Below, in pieces: positions 12,385-15,568 of a DNA stretch of 15,568 nucleotides. The notes under the pieces are model-generated. The model made no database searches. It was not told where the DNA came from and saw nothing but the letters and a program-made list of their open reading frames with translations. Made by a program: the position numbers and the translations under genes. How positions within the stretch are numbered: position 1 is the stretch's first letter; each line of letters opens with the position of its first letter. Origin of the DNA: Candidatus Dojkabacteria bacterium (GTDB lineage Bacteria > Patescibacteriota > Dojkabacteria > B142 > WJKM01); the NCBI GenBank assembly GCA_020429465.1, contig JAGQLH010000024.1, positions 1 through 15,568 on the forward strand, in the 5' to 3' direction.

Positions 12385-14719
12385 TGGAATATAAGTGCTT
12401 TAGTAAAATTGATCGAAGTTTCAGTGCGTCAACAGGTTTAGTAATATATGCATCCATCCCCAAAGATTTAGCCCGTTTTTTATCTTGTTTTTGGGTATGA
12501 GCACTTATCGCTATAATTGGAACATCAAGTTTTAACTCTTGCCTAATAATTCTCGTTACTTCTAATCCATCCATTTCTGGCATCTGTATATCAATCAAGA
12601 GAATGTCATACGTCTGTTCCTTAAGGATAGCAAGTGCTTTTTTCCCATTTCCAGCAACGGTGACAGAAGCTCCCCATTTTTGTAGGAGTCCTTCCAAGAT
12701 GAGTTGGTTAAATGAATTATCTTCTACAATAAGGCATTGTTTACCATGAAGGAATTGGTCATCTATTTGAGGACTGCTAGTTCCTGTATCCTCATAAGGA
12801 CTACTGGTTATATCTGCATAGTCGAAGTTAAGTTCGACGTAGAATTCTGATCCCACTCCTACAGTACTTTTAACTGTTATGGTTCCTTTCATAAATTCTA
12901 CTAAGCGTTTAACAATAGCCAGACCTAACCCAGTCCCTCCATGAAGTCTATTCTTTCCTGAATCAACTTGGGTAAAACTTTCAAAAATCATGGATAACTT
13001 TTCTTTCGGTATTCCAATACCAGTATCGGTAACTTTCAAACCAACGGTAATAGAGTCTGTGTTATGAGAAATGAGTTCAACTTCCAAACTAATTATTCCT
13101 TCCTTCGTAAATTTAACTGCATTTCCTAAAAGGTTTAAAATAACCTGACGCAATTTAACGGCATCTCCCTTGAGAATAGAAGGAATATTTTCATCGATTG
13201 AAATTGATAAGAGAGTATCGTTTTGTTGTATTTTGTATTGGAAAGTTTGGATGAGTTGTTCAATAATATCCTCGAGAGAGAATTCAACAGATTCTGACGT
13301 TAGAGTTCCTGACTCTATTTTGGCCATATCAAGAATCTCATTGATAATGATCAATAGATTATCGGCTGATATTTTAATAGCTCCAGTATATTCTGCTTGT
13401 TCTGAGGTAAGTTGAGTCTCAAGTAACATTTCTGCAATTCCAATAATTGCATTAAGTGGGGTTCGTATTTCATGGCTCACATTCGTAAGAAGTTCTTCCT
13501 TTATCCTCTCTGATTCTTCTGCAAATTCTTTAGCTCTCACAAGGCGTTCTTCGGCTTTTTTTCGTTCAGTGATATCTTGGAATACTGATTGAATTGCACG
13601 TTGGCCACTATAAAGGATAGGGGAAGATGCTGATTCAACATCAATAATAGAACCATCGGGACGCTTAACTTTTATGTGTACTGGAGGAATTGGTCTGCCA
13701 TGCTCAAACATCTTTTCGATCCGATCCTGAAAAATCTTGGCATGTTCAGGGGGGAGTATATCTGCGTGATTTGCATTTTCAAAGTCGTCTAAATTTGTAT
13801 ATCCTAGGATAGAAAGACCTTCTCGATTAATATAAATCGGAATATCATCCTTGTGAATTATTACCCCGATAGGGAGTAAATCTATAAGTGTTCGATATCG
13901 CTGTTCACTTTCACGCAATGCCTCCTCGGCTTTCGTCTGTTCGGTTACATCAATAGAAATACAAAGAACAGCACAAGAAAGTGTTTTTGGATCTGTATAA
14001 GGAACTTTTATTGTTTCACGATATGATTCTTCACCAGCAATTGATTTGAAAAATATCCTTGGGAAATGTTTTGTTTCTTGTGATTGAATAACGTTTTGAT
14101 CTTCTTTAAGAAATTCAGATATTCTAGTTTGACGATTGATGAATTCTTTTTGGTTTCTTCCAAGGAGTTCATCAACAGAAAGACCATAATCTGAAGCAGT
14201 TGATTTATTAGCAAGTATAAAATTCCCTTGTGCATCTTTCGCAAATAAATTATGAGGGACCAGATCAATAATGGTTCGCAGTTGCTCTTCGCTTCTTTGA
14301 AGTGATGTAACAACATTTCTTTGGGTAGTAATATCTTCAACAAAACTGATGATAAGTTCTGGAATACCTTCATCATTCCTAATTATATGTCCGGTTACTC
14401 TTGCCCACAAAGTCTTACCGTTCTTTTTTACATAACGTTTGGTCCGGGTATAGTAAAGTCGTTTACCAGTGATTAACTCATTAAAATATATGAGATCGAT
14501 ATCTTCTTCATGGGTAATGTCGGTGAATGACAGACTTAATAACTCTTTCTGGCTATATCCAGTCATTATTGCAAAGGCAGAATTTACTCGAACATATTCA
14601 AGAGTATTTGGATCCACAACAACCATTCCCATGAGACTGTTCTCAAAGAGGAGCTTGAAAAGAGGATTAGTTTTAAATACTGCAGCAATCTTTTTGGAAG
14701 GATCAATAGGTGTTTGCAT
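12371..14719 (-). CDS. Cytoplasmic hybrid histidine kinase: PAS-PAS-PAS-HisKA-HATPase-REC
   Basis: A 782-aa hybrid kinase without membrane segments. Three PAS domains (about 15-135, 142-262, 270-390) each end in a DITxQ/DVTEQ/DITERK-type linker. The dimerisation helix holds phospho-His416 (NVSHEIRTPLNAI). The ATP site shows the N box (Asn529, Asn533), G1 DTGIGIP (565-571) and G2 GGTGLGL (594-600). A receiver follows (about 660-780) with VEDN, phospho-Asp710 (LLIDIQMPEMDG), Ser739 (AISAH) and Lys761 (ITKPVD). It would sense an internal signal, such as redox state, a ligand or light, through PAS domains; no cofactor can be assigned. It starts two bases after the OmpR-type regulator gene and overlaps the HPt gene, so the three form one operon. 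Confidence 0.95.
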   Translation of the reverse strand: MQTPIDPSKKIAAVFKTNPLFKLLFENSLMGMVVVDPNTLEYVRVNSAFAIMTGYSQKELLSLSFTDITHEEDIDLIYFNELITGKRLYYTRTKRYVKKNGKTLWARVTGHIIRNDEGIPELIISFVEDITTQRNVVTSLQRSEEQLRTIIDLVPHNLFAKDAQGNFILANKSTASDYGLSVDELLGRNQKEFINRQTRISEFLKEDQNVIQSQETKHFPRIFFKSIAGEESYRETIKVPYTDPKTLSCAVLCISIDVTEQTKAEEALRESEQRYRTLIDLLPIGVIIHKDDIPIYINREGLSILGYTNLDDFENANHADILPPEHAKIFQDRIEKMFEHGRPIPPVHIKVKRPDGSIIDVESASSPILYSGQRAIQSVFQDITERKKAEERLVRAKEFAEESERIKEELLTNVSHEIRTPLNAIIGIAEMLLETQLTSEQAEYTGAIKISADNLLIIINEILDMAKIESGTLTSESVEFSLEDIIEQLIQTFQYKIQQNDTLLSISIDENIPSILKGDAVKLRQVILNLLGNAVKFTKEGIISLEVELISHNTDSITVGLKVTDTGIGIPKEKLSMIFESFTQVDSGKNRLHGGTGLGLAIVKRLVEFMKGTITVKSTVGVGSEFYVELNFDYADITSSPYEDTGTSSPQIDDQFLHGKQCLIVEDNSFNQLILEGLLQKWGASVTVAGNGKKALAILKEQTYDILLIDIQMPEMDGLEVTRIIRQELKLDVPIIAISAHTQKQDKKRAKSLGMDAYITKPVDALKLRSILLKHLYSNEQN

Positions 14720-14721
14720 TA

Positions 14722-15402
14722 CTATTGTTTAGCAAATTTGTAACCAGAACCGCGAACGGTAATAATTAGGGGATCTTTAGAGTCATCTTGAATTTTTCTG
14801 CGGAGTTCCTTCATGTGTACATTAATAGTATTAGAAAATATTTCTCCTCCGTGCATATCCCAGACTTTGTCTAGCATTTCCGACCGAGTAATGACTTTCC
14901 CTCGATTTTGCATTAGCAAGTGTAATAGGCGAAACTCTATACGCGTTAGTTGAATAAGTTCATCATGTACTTTCACTTCATGTGAGGAGCGATCTAATGA
15001 TACGTGACGGATCGAAAGAATTTGTTCGGTTTGATTATTATTCCTCCGTTGAAGCGCTTTGATTCGAGCTATTAGTTCAGATATCTCAAATGGTTTTGTA
15101 AGATAATCATCTCCACCAGCATTAAGCCCTTCAATTTTATTCTCAGTTTCATCCCTGCTCGAGAGCATCATAATTGGGGTAGTGTCGTTTTCTTCTCTAA
15201 GAGTCTTACAAATTTTTAATCCATCTATAGTAGGGAGCATTACATCAAGAATGATACTACTATAATTACCTTGATTTATTCGAGCTAATTGAAGACCTTC
15301 TTTCCCGTCAGTCGCGTGATCGACGACATACCCTTGTTCCCGAAGGGTGTATTTTATAAATGATGAGGTTACCGTATCGTCCTCAATAAGTAGAATGCGC
15401 AT
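14722..15402 (-). CDS. OmpR/PhoB-family response regulator
   Basis: A 226-aa two-domain regulator. The receiver (1-120) has the acidic pair Glu7-Asp8-Asp9, phospho-Asp53 (ILDVMLP), Ser81 (MLSSRD) and Lys103 (LTKPFE). The winged-helix DNA-binding domain (about 130-225) has the OmpR/PhoB pattern: LTRIEFRLLHLLMQNRGKVI, the recognition-helix region SNTINVHMKELRRKI, and RGSGYKF near the end. It would bind tandem direct repeats as a dimer when phosphorylated. The start is ATG without a clear Shine-Dalgarno. It is the first gene of the operon with the hybrid kinase and HPt protein; phosphate probably arrives through the HPt protein, though direct transfer from the kinase is possible. Confidence 0.95.
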   Translation of the reverse strand: MRILLIEDDTVTSSFIKYTLREQGYVVDHATDGKEGLQLARINQGNYSSIILDVMLPTIDGLKICKTLREENDTTPIMMLSSRDETENKIEGLNAGGDDYLTKPFEISELIARIKALQRRNNNQTEQILSIRHVSLDRSSHEVKVHDELIQLTRIEFRLLHLLMQNRGKVITRSEMLDKVWDMHGGEIFSNTINVHMKELRRKIQDDSKDPLIITVRGSGYKFAKQ

Positions 15403-15418
15403 ACGGCTGCAGAGTGAA

Positions 15419-15434
15419 ATTATATTGAATTATA
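15419..15434 (-). promoter_or_regulatory. Two candidate -10 elements of the phosphorelay operon
   Basis: Two perfect TATAAT hexamers lie on the minus strand at 15434-15429 and 15424-15419, upstream of the regulator ATG at 15402. They predict very short leaders of about 10 and 20 bases. Neither has a good -35 at 17 bases. One copy of ATTTCAC, the heptamer repeated at the greA promoter, overlaps the nearer -10 (minus strand, 15420-15414). The remaining sequence to the window end shows no gene. Confidence 0.45.
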
Positions 15435-15568
15435 GCGTATTAGAAAGGTAATTAGGAAATTGGTGTATTAAATTTGGATAATAGGGGATTTTTATCGATG
15501 TAATAGTTAATTTCTTAAAGAATATTTGGTTAATCAAAAAATCCATCTGCTTTTTGAGGTAATGGTAT

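Noticed and set aside
14008..14376. Minus-strand 122-codon open frame inside the hybrid kinase
   Set aside because: It is out of frame with well-conserved PAS sequence of the kinase and has low-complexity Leu/Lys composition; a shadow frame.
15525..15560. Possible terminator near the right edge (A-run, CATCTGC, T-run)
   Set aside because: The central bases do not form a GC-rich stem; only the A and T runs pair, so it is not a convincing hairpin.

Overview
The window is AT-rich, gene-dense bacterial DNA read with the standard bacterial code: TGA works as a stop at the ends of umuD and of the ABC permease. The mix suggests a Patescibacteria (CPR)-like organism. Supporting signs are a short FtsB-like protein ending in a WWREL-type tail, tRNA genes without an encoded CCA, few Shine-Dalgarno sequences, several TTG starts, and rnpA/rpmH with neither dnaA nor yidC beside them. 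This placement is an inference; no marker gene here proves it.

Layout. Positions 1-1050 (minus strand) hold the 5' half of a tRNA running off the window and a Xer-type tyrosine recombinase that lacks two of the usual catalytic residues. Positions 1191-1800 (plus) hold a divisome protein of the FtsB/DivIC family followed by an initiator tRNA whose promoter lies in the end of the ftsB-like gene. Positions 1909-3229 (minus) hold rnpA, rpmH and a GNAT acetyltransferase. Positions 3401-7947 (plus) form a compact DNA-repair run: an endonuclease IV-type TIM-barrel protein, a small membrane protein, a TatD nuclease, UmuD, a second GNAT enzyme and the Pol V catalytic subunit UmuC. Positions 7944-11392 (minus) hold an ABC efflux set in the order ATPase, permease, membrane fusion protein. 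Positions 11565-12012 (plus) hold a 12-codon leader ORF overlapping the start of a GreA-like transcript cleavage factor. Positions 12034-15402 (minus) hold a phosphorelay operon: OmpR-type regulator, three-PAS hybrid histidine kinase and a separate HPt protein.

How the parts may work together. The repair run combines base-excision (AP endonuclease), exonuclease (TatD) and translesion synthesis (UmuD/UmuC) functions with overlapping or nearly touching genes, so co-transcription is likely. The acetyltransferase between umuD and umuC is the most unusual part, because umuDC is normally an uninterrupted pair. The phosphorelay set can pass phosphate from the cytoplasmic PAS kinase through its own receiver to the HPt protein and on to the OmpR-type regulator. 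A candidate target is the nearby greA promoter, which carries 11-bp-spaced direct repeats in the position where PhoB-type activators bind. Several promoters share an extended -10 of the form TGGTA followed by an AT-rich end.

No CRISPR array, insertion sequence, rRNA gene or attachment site could be supported, and no gene-free stretch exceeds 300 bases.
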